A stretch of 64,000 nucleotides of DNA from Parasphingorhabdus sp. SCSIO 66989 (lineage in GTDB: Bacteria; Pseudomonadota; Alphaproteobacteria; Sphingomonadales; Sphingomonadaceae): assembly GCF_032852305.1 (NCBI RefSeq), contig NZ_CP136594.1, forward strand, positions 2,951,501 to 3,015,500, read 5' to 3'. The notes under the pieces are model-generated. The model was not told the DNA's origin. It searched no databases and saw only the letters and a list, made by a program, of their open reading frames with translations. The stretch's first letter is position 1. Every line of letters starts with the position of its first letter. A program made the translations under genes and the position numbers. Shown one piece after another: positions 54,831 to 63,467 of the stretch.

Positions 54831-56702
54831 ATGGAAGTTGAGGAAGTCCGGTCTTTTCTGGCGCAGTTTTCGCCTTTTGGCGCGCTTGAGGGTGCCGTTC
54901 TGTCGTATCTCTCAACCAAAATCCATATTCGCTATTTTCGCAGTGGCAGCACCCTTGTCGAGGCCGATGCGCCCAATCAGCTTTTTAGCATTGTCCGCTC
55001 CGGCGCGGTTGAGCTGCGTATTGGCGGGACCGAGTTGAACCATCGCCTGGGTGAGGGCCAGTGCTTTGGCTATCCCTCGCTACTGCGCGGGGACCGGACG
55101 CGCAATCAGGTGGTCGCGCTGGAGGATACGCTGGTTTACCAGCTTGATGCGGACGATTTTCTTGCGCTGCATAACGAGCACCAGGCGGTGCAGGATTTCT
55201 TCCATAGCGATGAAACCCAGCGGTTGCGGAAAGCGGTTGAGGCGTTGCGATCTGACAATGAGGGCAAGGCGAGCCAGCCGATGCTGGGCGTACCGGTGCG
55301 TAACCTGTTGCGACGCACGGAGGTCGCAACCGGAGGCCCGGTAATGAGTATTGCCGATTGCGCCGCGATCATGCTGGAGCAGAATGTCTCGACCCTGCCG
55401 ATTTGTGATCATGGCAGGCTGGTGGGGATTATCACTGACAAGGATTTGCGCCGCCGGGTGGTGGCCAAGCAGTTGGCCTATGATCGCCCGGTCAGCGAAA
55501 TCATGACGCTTGATCCGATGACGATCAGCGGTGCGGAGCAGGCGCTGTCGGCCAAGCTGATTATGTCGCGCTATGATATTCATCATCTTCCCGTGACCAA
55601 TGATGCGGGCGCGATTATCGGGGTGCTAAGCGCCAATGATCTGCTCACAAGGCTGGGCATGAACGCGCTGCATGTGGTTTCCGAGATTAACGCCGCCGCT
55701 GATCCCGCCGCGGTCGCCCAAGCGGCGAAGAAATTGACGCAGGTGATTGTCCATCTCGTCGATAGCGGTGTCGATGCCGACCATATTGCGCGCTTTGTCT
55801 CGGCAATTGGCGAGGCAGCGCATAAGCGGTTGATTGAACTCGCCGAAGCAGCACTTGGCCCGCCACCGATTCCCTATGCGCTGGTGGTGTTTGGCTCATT
55901 GGCGCGCTCGGAGCAGGCGGGCGGATCGGATCAGGACAATGGCTTCATCCTCGACGACAGCTATGATGAAGCCCAGCATGGCGAATATTTCGCGGCATTG
56001 GCGCAACGGCTATGCGACGGGTTGAACAGTGCGGGCTATATTTATTGCCCCGGCGATATCATGGCGACCAATGACAAATGGCGCCAACCGCTGAAAAACT
56101 GGCTGGCGCGCTATCGGCGATGGATTGAAACGCCCGATCCCGACAACGTCCTTAACACCACGATATTCTTTGATATGCGCTGTGTTTCCGGCGAGGCAAA
56201 GCTGGTTGACACATTGCGCGAGCAGGTGCTGAGCTGGAGCAAGGCGAACCGGATATTCGTCTCCTTTATCGCCCGCGCCGCCGCGACGACGCGCATTCCT
56301 TTAGGCTTTTTCCGCAACTTCCTGCTCGAACATGATGAGCAGGAAGGTAATGCGCTTGACCTCAAGCATCAGGCAATTGCGCCGCTCGTCGATATTGGCC
56401 GGGTGCATGCGCTGGCGGCGGGATTGAGTCCGATATCCACCATCAACCGGCTGAGTGCAGCATGCGATGCTGACCAGATTAGCGGCGAGGGCAGCGCCGA
56501 TCTTGCCGATTGCTTTGAGTTTGTCCGTGAAACCCGCTTCCGGCATCAGGCGCGGCAGATCAAGGCGGGCAAAGCGCCGACCAACAATCTTAATCCCGAG
56601 ACGCTTTCCAGCTTTGAACGCGAGCATCTGAAAGACGCTTTCCGCCTCATCAAAACCCATCTTGAGAATATCAGCCGCCGCCATGCCGGGGGCATTAGTT
56701 GA
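54831..56702 (+). CDS. cNMP-binding / CBS / DUF294 nucleotidyltransferase-like protein
   Basis: The 623-residue protein has an N-terminal cyclic-nucleotide-binding domain (about 1-130), a pair of CBS domains (about 165-280), a DUF294 nucleotidyltransferase-like domain with VFGSLARSEQAGGSDQDNGF (GS...R.E...D.D, about 345-375) and a C-terminal DUF294 helical part. Such proteins are found next to carboxylate transporters in many proteobacteria and may be regulators or enzymes using adenosine nucleotides. The downstream exonuclease gene overlaps it by four bases. Confidence 0.92.
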   Translation: MEVEEVRSFLAQFSPFGALEGAVLSYLSTKIHIRYFRSGSTLVEADAPNQLFSIVRSGAVELRIGGTELNHRLGEGQCFGYPSLLRGDRTRNQVVALEDTLVYQLDADDFLALHNEHQAVQDFFHSDETQRLRKAVEALRSDNEGKASQPMLGVPVRNLLRRTEVATGGPVMSIADCAAIMLEQNVSTLPICDHGRLVGIITDKDLRRRVVAKQLAYDRPVSEIMTLDPMTISGAEQALSAKLIMSRYDIHHLPVTNDAGAIIGVLSANDLLTRLGMNALHVVSEINAAADPAAVAQAAKKLTQVIVHLVDSGVDADHIARFVSAIGEAAHKRLIELAEAALGPPPIPYALVVFGSLARSEQAGGSDQDNGFILDDSYDEAQHGEYFAALAQRLCDGLNSAGYIYCPGDIMATNDKWRQPLKNWLARYRRWIETPDPDNVLNTTIFFDMRCVSGEAKLVDTLREQVLSWSKANRIFVSFIARAAATTRIPLGFFRNFLLEHDEQEGNALDLKHQAIAPLVDIGRVHALAAGLSPISTINRLSAACDADQISGEGSADLADCFEFVRETRFRHQARQIKAGKAPTNNLNPETLSSFEREHLKDAFRLIKTHLENISRRHAGGIS

Positions 56703-57406
56703 GCCTTGCCGGGTCTTTGGGGCTGCCCGGCTGGCTGGCCGAGCCTTTATGGCAGCGGCAATGGAAAAAAGTGGTGGCTGAAGCAAAGGGCACCGCGATG
56801 CAAGGCTATTATGCCGCGCCGCAGCTCGCGCCGGATACGCCCTTGGGCGACGTGTCGATTATAGCGCTGGATTTTGAAAGCGATGGACTGGCTGAGGATG
56901 CGGCGCTGCTGGAGGTGGGATGGGTAACGCTGCGCAGCGGCGGCATTGCTCTCTCCGGCGCACGCAGACGGCGCATCCATGTCACCAAGGGGCTCGAAGC
57001 AAAAGCAGTGACCATCCACCAGATTACCGACAGTGCCGCCGCTGAAGGCGCGCCCGAGGCCGAGGTGCTGGGTGAATTGCTGGAGGCGCTGAATGGTGCG
57101 GTGGTGCTGGCGCATTTCGCGCAGATTGAGGCGCAATTTCTCAACACCGCCTGCCAACGGCAATTTGGTGTGCCGTTTCTTGGACGCTTCATCTGTACCA
57201 AACATCTGGAAGAACACTGGTTTCCGAAAGTGCGCGCCGCTGACGGGCTGCGTCTCGGCAAGCTGCGGGCCCAATATGGCCTGCCCTGGTATCGCGCGCA
57301 TGACGGCCTGACCGATGCGATCGCCTGTGCCGAGCTGTTCCTGGCGCAATTGGCGCGCAAGGATGCGCCTTCGCTTACACTGGGTGATGTGCTGTGTCCG
57401 ATGTGA
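56699..57406 (+). CDS. DnaQ-like 3'-5' exonuclease
   Basis: The 235-residue protein has the DEDDh exonuclease layout. ExoI is IIALDFESDGL; ExoIII is AHDGLTDAIA with the HxxxxD spacing. ExoII reads LAHFAQIEAQFL, where the usual Asp is Glu, a variation also found in some family members. The start is TTG within TTGA over the stop of the DUF294 gene. This pair is conserved around DUF294 proteins, so the enzyme may act on a nucleotide second messenger rather than on DNA. Confidence 0.85.
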   Translation: MSLAGSLGLPGWLAEPLWQRQWKKVVAEAKGTAMQGYYAAPQLAPDTPLGDVSIIALDFESDGLAEDAALLEVGWVTLRSGGIALSGARRRRIHVTKGLEAKAVTIHQITDSAAAEGAPEAEVLGELLEALNGAVVLAHFAQIEAQFLNTACQRQFGVPFLGRFICTKHLEEHWFPKVRAADGLRLGKLRAQYGLPWYRAHDGLTDAIACAELFLAQLARKDAPSLTLGDVLCPM

Positions 57407-57427
57407 TCTAACCTGGATCAGGAACGT

Positions 57428-57507
57428 GTCATTGCGAGGAGCGAAGCGACGCGGCAATCCAGAGCAGCGCGACATGCCCTAGATTGCTTCGCTTCGCTCG
57501 CAATGAC
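57428..57507. repeat. GTCATTGCGAG repeat (family B), copy 2
   Basis: GTCATTGCGAGGAGCGAAGC on the left and GCTTCGCTCGCAATGAC on the right with nested CAATCCAG and CTAGATTG pairs, like copy 1 at 32201. It lies in the 228-base gap between the exonuclease and DUF4212 genes, where it may separate transcription. Confidence 0.8.
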
Positions 57508-57634
57508 GAGACCATATTTAGTTTGCGCCAATCTCTAATACCAAAGTCGCGCTATCAAAATCCGTCTCCTGCTTTAGCTTTGGGCAAAATCAGGGGAAAC
57601 CGCCCTGATCAGGACACGAGAAGGGGAGGTTCCA

Positions 57635-57907
57635 ATGTCTGACAATGAAGGTGAAACCACTAAGGCGGAACAGGCCTATTGGAAGGAGAATATCCGTCTG
57701 TTGGTCACGCTTATGGCGATATGGTTCCTCGTCTCTTTCGGCGCAGGGATATTGTTCCGGCCGTTTCTCGATCAATTCGCGCTGGGCGGATATCCGCTCG
57801 GTTTCTGGTTTGCGCAACAGGGGTCGATCTATGTCTTTATCGGCCTGATCTTCTTCTACACCGTCCGTATGAAGCAGATCGAACGCAAATATGATCTGGA
57901 CGATTGA
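57635..57907 (+). CDS. DUF4212 small subunit of a sodium:solute symporter
   Basis: The 90-residue protein has two membrane helices and the DUF4212 signature: YWKENIRLLVTLMAIWFLVS, then LGGYPLGFWFAQQGSIYVF and a charged tail YTVRMKQIERKY. The family is the small partner of VC_2705-type symporters. It differs from DUF485 (YjcH), the small partner of ActP. The symporter gene starts 12 bases after its stop. Confidence 0.9.
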   Translation: MSDNEGETTKAEQAYWKENIRLLVTLMAIWFLVSFGAGILFRPFLDQFALGGYPLGFWFAQQGSIYVFIGLIFFYTVRMKQIERKYDLDD

Positions 57908-57918
57908 GGGAGGCTGAG

Positions 57919-59697
57919 ATGGATACCCAAACGCTAATCTACATCTTTGTCGGCGTCTCTTTCGCGCTCTATATCGGCATCGCCGTATGGAGCCGCGCCG
58001 GATCGACCAAAGAGTTTTATGTTGCCGGCGGCGGCGTCAATCCGGTGGTCAATGGCATGGCCACAGCAGCCGACTGGATGAGCGCGGCGAGCTTTATCTC
58101 GATGGCGGGGCTCATTGCTTTTCTCGGCTATGACGGCTCGGTCTATCTCATGGGCTGGACCGGCGGTTATGTCATGCTGGCGTTGCTGCTCGCACCCTAT
58201 TTGCGCAAATTCGGCCAGTTCACCGTGCCTGATTTTATCGGCACGCGTTACTATTCCAAGGTCGCGCGTGTGGTCGCGGTGATCTGCCTGATCATGATCA
58301 GCTTCACCTATATTGCCGGCCAGATGCGCGGTGTCGGGATTGTGTTCTCGCGCTTTCTCGATGTCGACATTACCATGGGCGTGATCATCGGCATGGCGAT
58401 TGTGTTCGTCTATGCGGTTCTCGGCGGCATGAAGGGCATCACCTATACCCAGGTCGCGCAATTCTGCGTGCTGATCTTCGCCTATATGGTTCCGGCCTTC
58501 TTCATCAGCTTCCTGATCACCGGCAACCCGATCCCGCAAATCGGCTTGGGTTCGCAGGTCAATGATGGCTCGGGGATGTATGTGCTGCAAAAGCTCGACA
58601 TGGTGTTACAGGACTTGGGTTTCGGGGCCTATACTGAGGGATCGAAATCGACCATCGACATATTCTGCATCACCATGGCGCTGATGGTCGGCACCGCGGG
58701 TTTGCCGCATGTGATCGTGCGTTTCTTCACTGTGCCCAAGGCTTCGGATGCACGCAAATCAGCAGGCTGGGCGCTGGTATTCATCGCCCTGCTCTACACC
58801 ACGGCGCCGGCTGTGGGTGCCTTTGCCCGGCTGAACTTCGTCGATACCGTCAACAATGTGGAATATAGCGAGAGCGCCGAATGGTTCCGCAATTGGGAGG
58901 CCAACAGCCTGATCGTCTGGCAGGACAAAAATGGCGACGGGGTGATGACCTATAGCTCTGGCGATGCGTTTGAAGGCAAGCCGGAATTTACCGGCGAGAC
59001 CGGTGCCAATGGCGAGCGGCTGGTATCCAATACCAGCAATGCCGACAGCACCAATGAGGTCTATGTTGACCGCGATATCATGGTGCTGGCCAATCCGGAG
59101 ATTGCCGATCTGCCCGGATGGGTGGTGGCGCTGGTCGCCGCTGGTGGTCTGGCCGCGGCACTGTCGACCGCAGCGGGTCTGTTGCTGGTGATCTCGTCAT
59201 CGATCAGCCATGACCTGCTCAAATCGACCTTCGCACCGCAAATCAGCGAGAAGGGCGAGCTGCTGGCCGCGCGTGTCGCGGCGACGGCGGCGATATTGGT
59301 CGCGGGCTATCTCGGCATCTATCCGCCGGGATGGGTGGCGCAGGTCGTGGCCTTTGCCTTTGGTCTGGCAGCAGCCTCGCTGTTTCCGGCGATCTTCATG
59401 GGCATCTTCTGGAAGTTCATGAACAAGGAAGGCGCGATTGCCGGGATGATCAGCGGTCTGGTCTTCACCTTTGGCTATATCGTCTACTTCAAGTTCGTGG
59501 TGTCGCCCGATGCGAATGTCGCGGCCAACTGGTTGTTTGGCATCTCGCCTGAAGGCATTGGTGTGATCGGTATGCTGATCAACTTCGGTGTAGCGATAAT
59601 CGTCTCGAAGGTCACGACATCGCCACCGATCGAAATCCGCCAGCTGGTGGACTCGATCAGAGTGCCCCGCGGTGCAGGAGACGCCGCTGCGCACTAA
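57919..59697 (+). CDS. Sodium:solute symporter, VC_2705 subfamily
   Basis: The 592-residue protein has the 13-helix SSSF layout, with AGGGVNPVVNGMATAADWMS near the N-terminus as in ActP- and VC_2705-type transporters. The start at 57919 has GGGAGG before it; the frame extends to 57904 without a start. A long outside loop (about residues 315-390) contains DKNGDGVMTYSSGD, which looks like an EF-hand calcium loop. Acetate or another short carboxylate is the probable substrate, from the neighbours. A terminator follows. Confidence 0.9.
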   Translation: MDTQTLIYIFVGVSFALYIGIAVWSRAGSTKEFYVAGGGVNPVVNGMATAADWMSAASFISMAGLIAFLGYDGSVYLMGWTGGYVMLALLLAPYLRKFGQFTVPDFIGTRYYSKVARVVAVICLIMISFTYIAGQMRGVGIVFSRFLDVDITMGVIIGMAIVFVYAVLGGMKGITYTQVAQFCVLIFAYMVPAFFISFLITGNPIPQIGLGSQVNDGSGMYVLQKLDMVLQDLGFGAYTEGSKSTIDIFCITMALMVGTAGLPHVIVRFFTVPKASDARKSAGWALVFIALLYTTAPAVGAFARLNFVDTVNNVEYSESAEWFRNWEANSLIVWQDKNGDGVMTYSSGDAFEGKPEFTGETGANGERLVSNTSNADSTNEVYVDRDIMVLANPEIADLPGWVVALVAAGGLAAALSTAAGLLLVISSSISHDLLKSTFAPQISEKGELLAARVAATAAILVAGYLGIYPPGWVAQVVAFAFGLAAASLFPAIFMGIFWKFMNKEGAIAGMISGLVFTFGYIVYFKFVVSPDANVAANWLFGISPEGIGVIGMLINFGVAIIVSKVTTSPPIEIRQLVDSIRVPRGAGDAAAH

Positions 59698-59738
59698 GCG
59701 GATGACAGCTTCCCGGTCTCTCCCGGGGTCGCAGGAGG

Positions 59739-59768
59739 AAAGGGGCATCTTCGGGTGCCCCTTTTCTT
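59739..59768 (+). terminator. Rho-independent terminator after the symporter
   Basis: GGGGCATC and GGTGCCCC pair around a TTCG loop and are followed by TTTTCTTT. It sits about 40 bases after the symporter stop, so the symporter operon ends here and the kinase gene has its own promoter. Confidence 0.9.
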
Positions 59769-59868
59769 TATGCCGCAGAAAGACTAGGCTTGCCGCCATT
59801 ATCGGCACCAGCGTCACAGCAAAGAAGCGCGGGCCGACAGGGGATAGGAGCTGGGAAGGATAGATGGC

Positions 59869-62800
59869 ATGATCCTGGTGATCGCGCTGCTGCTGACGGC
59901 GGTCTATGTCGCCCTGCTCTTCTGGGTGGCGCATCGCGAAGACCGCAACGCCACAGAAGCGCCACGCGGCATCGCCTATGTGCATGCGCTTGCTATCGGC
60001 GTCTATTGCACCAGCTGGACCTTTTTCGGCGCGGTGGGTTCCGCCGCAGTTTCCGGCTGGCAATTTCTGCCGATCTATTTCGGGCCGATCCTGCTGTTTA
60101 CCTTGGGCTATGGCCTGTTGCGACAAACACTGCGCGTCGCCAAGGCGCAGCACAGCACCTCCATCGCCGATTTTCTCGCCGCGCGCTATGGTAAGAGCCC
60201 GATTGTTGCAGCAACGGTAACGCTGATAGCCGCTATTGGCGCGCTGCCTTATATGGCGCTGCAATTGAAATCGGTTGGCGACGCTATGACGGCTCTGGCA
60301 CCGCAATTGCTGAGCACCGACAGTCTGGTCTTTGCGGTGACCATTAGCATGGCGATGTTCGCTATATTGTTCGGCACCCGCCGGGCGCATATCAGCGATC
60401 AGAATCGCGGCCTTGTGGCAGCCATAGCGATTGAATCGGTCGTCAAACTGCTTGCTTTGGTGGCTATGGGGGTCTTTGCATTATGGCTGTTGCTGCCGGA
60501 CAGCGCAGCCGACACTGCAAATGCCGGAAATGCGCCCCTATTTTCGGACGTTTTCAATCTCGGCCAGATTGATGCGCGTTTTGTGGTGCTGACGGTGATT
60601 GCCGCATCGGCGGCGCTGTGCCTGCCACGTCAGTTCCATATGACGATTGTTGAGGCTCCTAATGAGGGCTCACACCAGCCGATGCGTTGGGTCTTCCCGG
60701 CCTATCTGCTGCTGATCAGTCTGGCGGTCATTCCCGTGACCATGGCTGGGCTGACCTTACTGCCCAATGCCATGGCCGCGCCGGATATGATCATGATGAC
60801 ATTGCCGCTGGCTGAAGGCGCCGATGCGATGGCGGTGTTTGTTTTCCTCGGCGGCATATCGGCAGCAACCGGGATGATTATCGTCTCCACCGTGGCGCTA
60901 TCGGGGATGATCGCCAATGATCTGGTGCTGCCGGTGATGCTGCGCTCGGTCGCCGACGGTAATCGCCGCGCCAGCCGCATTGCCACACTGGTGCAACCTT
61001 TGCGGCGCATTATCATGGTCGGCTTGCTGACGCTGGCCTATGGCTATTATCTGGTGGTGCAGGAAGGCGCATTGCTGGCCAGCCTCGGCACATTGTCTTT
61101 CGCACTGGTGACGCAATTTGTCCCCGGACTGGTGGGCGGGCTGGTCTGGCGCGGTGGCAAAAGACAGGGGATGTTGGCCGGGCTCGCAGCAGGCTTTGGC
61201 GGATGGCTGATGCTGTTGCTGCTACCCTCGCTCAATGGCGGCATCCCGGCCTTTTCCATTCACCCCGATCCACTGGTCTCCGGCGTCGTCCTTGCCACGA
61301 GCTTGAACGTTGCGCTCTATATCACCGTGTCGCTGCTGGCGCGCGATACAGTGGTGGATCGCGCCCAGGCGACCGCCTTCGCAACCGGGCTGGATATTCC
61401 CGAAGCGCTTGCCACCCAATCACAGCTTCGCGTTGCCGATATCCGGCTGTTGCTGCGTCAGTTTATCGGGCCGCAGCGTACCCATGATGTCCTCTCTGCC
61501 ATGCGCGATGCCAATGGGCTGTTCTATGCCGACCGTGACCCCGCCGATGGCCCATTGATCCGTATGGCGGAGCGGCAGATTGCCGGGGTGTTGGGCTCAG
61601 CCTCGGCCGCCACTTTCATGCAATCGGTGCGCGATGGTGAACCTATACCACCCGAAGAGGTGCTGGCCCTGCTCGGCGAGACCTCACAAAAGCTGAAATT
61701 CAGCGGCGACCTGCTGCAGATTGCGATTGAAAATATTGATCAGGGTGTCGCTCTGGTGGACCGCGATATGCGGCTGGTGGCGTGGAATGAGCGCTATGTC
61801 GAGATGTTCGACCTGCCGGACAATCTCGCCGTGGTGGGCCAACCAATTGCGGCACTTATCCGCTTCAATCTTGAACATATTGGCACGGTTGAGGCGGAGA
61901 TCGCGCGTCAGGTTGAGAAGCGCCTCGATTTCATGCGCCAGGGTACACGGCATTTTCAGGAGCGCGAACAGGGCGATGGTCGCATCTTGCGCATTCAGGG
62001 CAATCCCGCGCCCGATGGCGGTTATGTTACCAGCTATACCGATATTACTGCCGACCGCCGCGCCGAGCAGGCGCTTGAGGCGAAGGTTGCCGAGCGGACG
62101 CAGCAGCTAACCGAAGCCAATGCCGCGCTTGAACAGGCAACGCAATCCAAAACCCGTTTCCTCGCCGCCGCCAGCCATGATCTGGTGCAGCCGATGAACG
62201 CGGCGCGGCTGTTTACCTCGGCGCTGGAAGAGGAAATCCGCCCCGACAATGCGCCCGCCAAAAAGCTGGTGCAGCAAATTGATCACAGCATCTCAATGGC
62301 GGACAATTTGCTGCGCACATTGCTCGATATTTCCAAGCTGGATGGCGGCGGTTTGAAGCCCTCGCCGAGCCGCTTCCCGGTCAATCAGCTATTGTCCGAT
62401 CTGGAGACGCAATTTGCCGAGCGCGCGGCGCAAAAGGGCTTGGCGCTCAAGGTCAAATCCTGTTCGCTCACCCTGCATACCGACAAGGGCATGTTTGTCA
62501 GCATCTTGCAGAATCTTGTTTCCAATGCGATCCGCTATACCCAATCGGGCCGGATCATTATCGGCGCACGGCGGCGCGGTGAGCATATTGATATCCAGGT
62601 CCATGACACCGGCCCCGGCATCGCCGAAGAGCATCAGGAACTGATCTTTCAGGAGTTTCGCCAACTTCCGGACAATGACGGCAAGAAAGGTGTGGGTCTG
62701 GGGCTGGCACTGGCGCAGCGACTGGCTGATCTGCTGGGCAGCGAGATACAGCTCATGTCTGCGCCTGGTAAAGGGAGCTGTTTCTCCATAACCATGCCGG

Positions 62801-63288
62801 TTGAGGCAGATGCAGAGTCCGCCGCTGAGGAGACAGCGCAGGCAACGCCGCGAAGCGCTGTTCCACAAGCTGCAATATTGTGCATCGACAATGATGAGCA
62901 TGCGCTCGAAGCCTTGTCCGGACTCCTGAGCCGCTGGGGCTGTCAGGTTGAGACGGCGACACATATTAATGGCCAGATACCGCCCTGCCCCGATCTGCTG
63001 ATCCTCGATTATCAGCTCGATGATGGCGTTACCGGGGATCAGATCTATACCCATCTGGTCGCACATTGGGATGCGAATCCGCCGGTCATCATGCTGACGG
63101 CAGACGATACAGAAACCACAAAACAGCTATGCGCGCAAATGGGCTTTGAACGACAGCTAAAACCCGCCTCCCCGATGGCTCTGCGCGCACTTTTGGGCAG
63201 CATGTTGCAGCGGGGGGCTATGCAGGTAAATGAGTCACGGTCTATCGTATCGTCGGCCCCGCGCAGGCGGGGCCAGGGCTTTTCTTGA
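59869..63288 (+). CDS. CrbS-like hybrid histidine kinase with sodium:solute symporter domain
   Basis: The 1139-residue protein begins with a 12-13-helix SSSF-like domain (about 1-480), then a PAS domain (about 615-730, LQIAIENIDQGVALVDRDMR), a short coiled coil, HisKA with H770 in AAASHDLVQPMNAARLF, HATPase with NLVSNAIRYT and VHDTGPGIAEEH, and a receiver with phospho-Asp 1047 in LLILDYQLDDG. This order is that of CrbS (MxtR), which with CrbR governs acetate use through acs. The last dozen codons and the stop come from repeat A4, which replaced or extended the native end. Confidence 0.93.
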   Translation: MILVIALLLTAVYVALLFWVAHREDRNATEAPRGIAYVHALAIGVYCTSWTFFGAVGSAAVSGWQFLPIYFGPILLFTLGYGLLRQTLRVAKAQHSTSIADFLAARYGKSPIVAATVTLIAAIGALPYMALQLKSVGDAMTALAPQLLSTDSLVFAVTISMAMFAILFGTRRAHISDQNRGLVAAIAIESVVKLLALVAMGVFALWLLLPDSAADTANAGNAPLFSDVFNLGQIDARFVVLTVIAASAALCLPRQFHMTIVEAPNEGSHQPMRWVFPAYLLLISLAVIPVTMAGLTLLPNAMAAPDMIMMTLPLAEGADAMAVFVFLGGISAATGMIIVSTVALSGMIANDLVLPVMLRSVADGNRRASRIATLVQPLRRIIMVGLLTLAYGYYLVVQEGALLASLGTLSFALVTQFVPGLVGGLVWRGGKRQGMLAGLAAGFGGWLMLLLLPSLNGGIPAFSIHPDPLVSGVVLATSLNVALYITVSLLARDTVVDRAQATAFATGLDIPEALATQSQLRVADIRLLLRQFIGPQRTHDVLSAMRDANGLFYADRDPADGPLIRMAERQIAGVLGSASAATFMQSVRDGEPIPPEEVLALLGETSQKLKFSGDLLQIAIENIDQGVALVDRDMRLVAWNERYVEMFDLPDNLAVVGQPIAALIRFNLEHIGTVEAEIARQVEKRLDFMRQGTRHFQEREQGDGRILRIQGNPAPDGGYVTSYTDITADRRAEQALEAKVAERTQQLTEANAALEQATQSKTRFLAAASHDLVQPMNAARLFTSALEEEIRPDNAPAKKLVQQIDHSISMADNLLRTLLDISKLDGGGLKPSPSRFPVNQLLSDLETQFAERAAQKGLALKVKSCSLTLHTDKGMFVSILQNLVSNAIRYTQSGRIIIGARRRGEHIDIQVHDTGPGIAEEHQELIFQEFRQLPDNDGKKGVGLGLALAQRLADLLGSEIQLMSAPGKGSCFSITMPVEADAESAAEETAQATPRSAVPQAAILCIDNDEHALEALSGLLSRWGCQVETATHINGQIPPCPDLLILDYQLDDGVTGDQIYTHLVAHWDANPPVIMLTADDTETTKQLCAQMGFERQLKPASPMALRALLGSMLQRGAMQVNESRSIVSSAPRRRGQGFS

Positions 63289-63406
63289 AAGACTCACGCA
63301 AAGACGCGAAGACGCAAAGAAGGTTCCTGTTTGCGCTATCTCTTCGCGGCTTTGCGTCTTCGCGTGGGAATAAAGTAGCCCTGGCCCCGCCTGCGCGGGG
63401 CCGACG
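63251..63406. repeat. Palindromic repeat family A, copy 4 (complete, enters a gene)
   Basis: CGTCGGCCCCGCGCAGGCGG at the left and GGGGCCGACG at the right end form the outer palindrome; ACTCACGCAAAGACGCGAAG and CTTCGCGGCTTTGCG form the inner arms. It lies over the 3' end of the hybrid kinase gene (stop 63288) and continues up to 61 bases before the response regulator stop. Confidence 0.85.
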
Positions 63407-63467
63407 CAAGGCGAAAACTCTGCCATTTAATCGCTATCCATCGCCAGAGGTGAAGGGCAGGAAGACT

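Noticed and set aside
57635-59697. DUF485 plus ActP acetate permease
   Set aside because: The small protein has the DUF4212 pattern and the large one the VC_2705-type loop, so the YjcH-ActP names do not fit, although the substrate may be similar.
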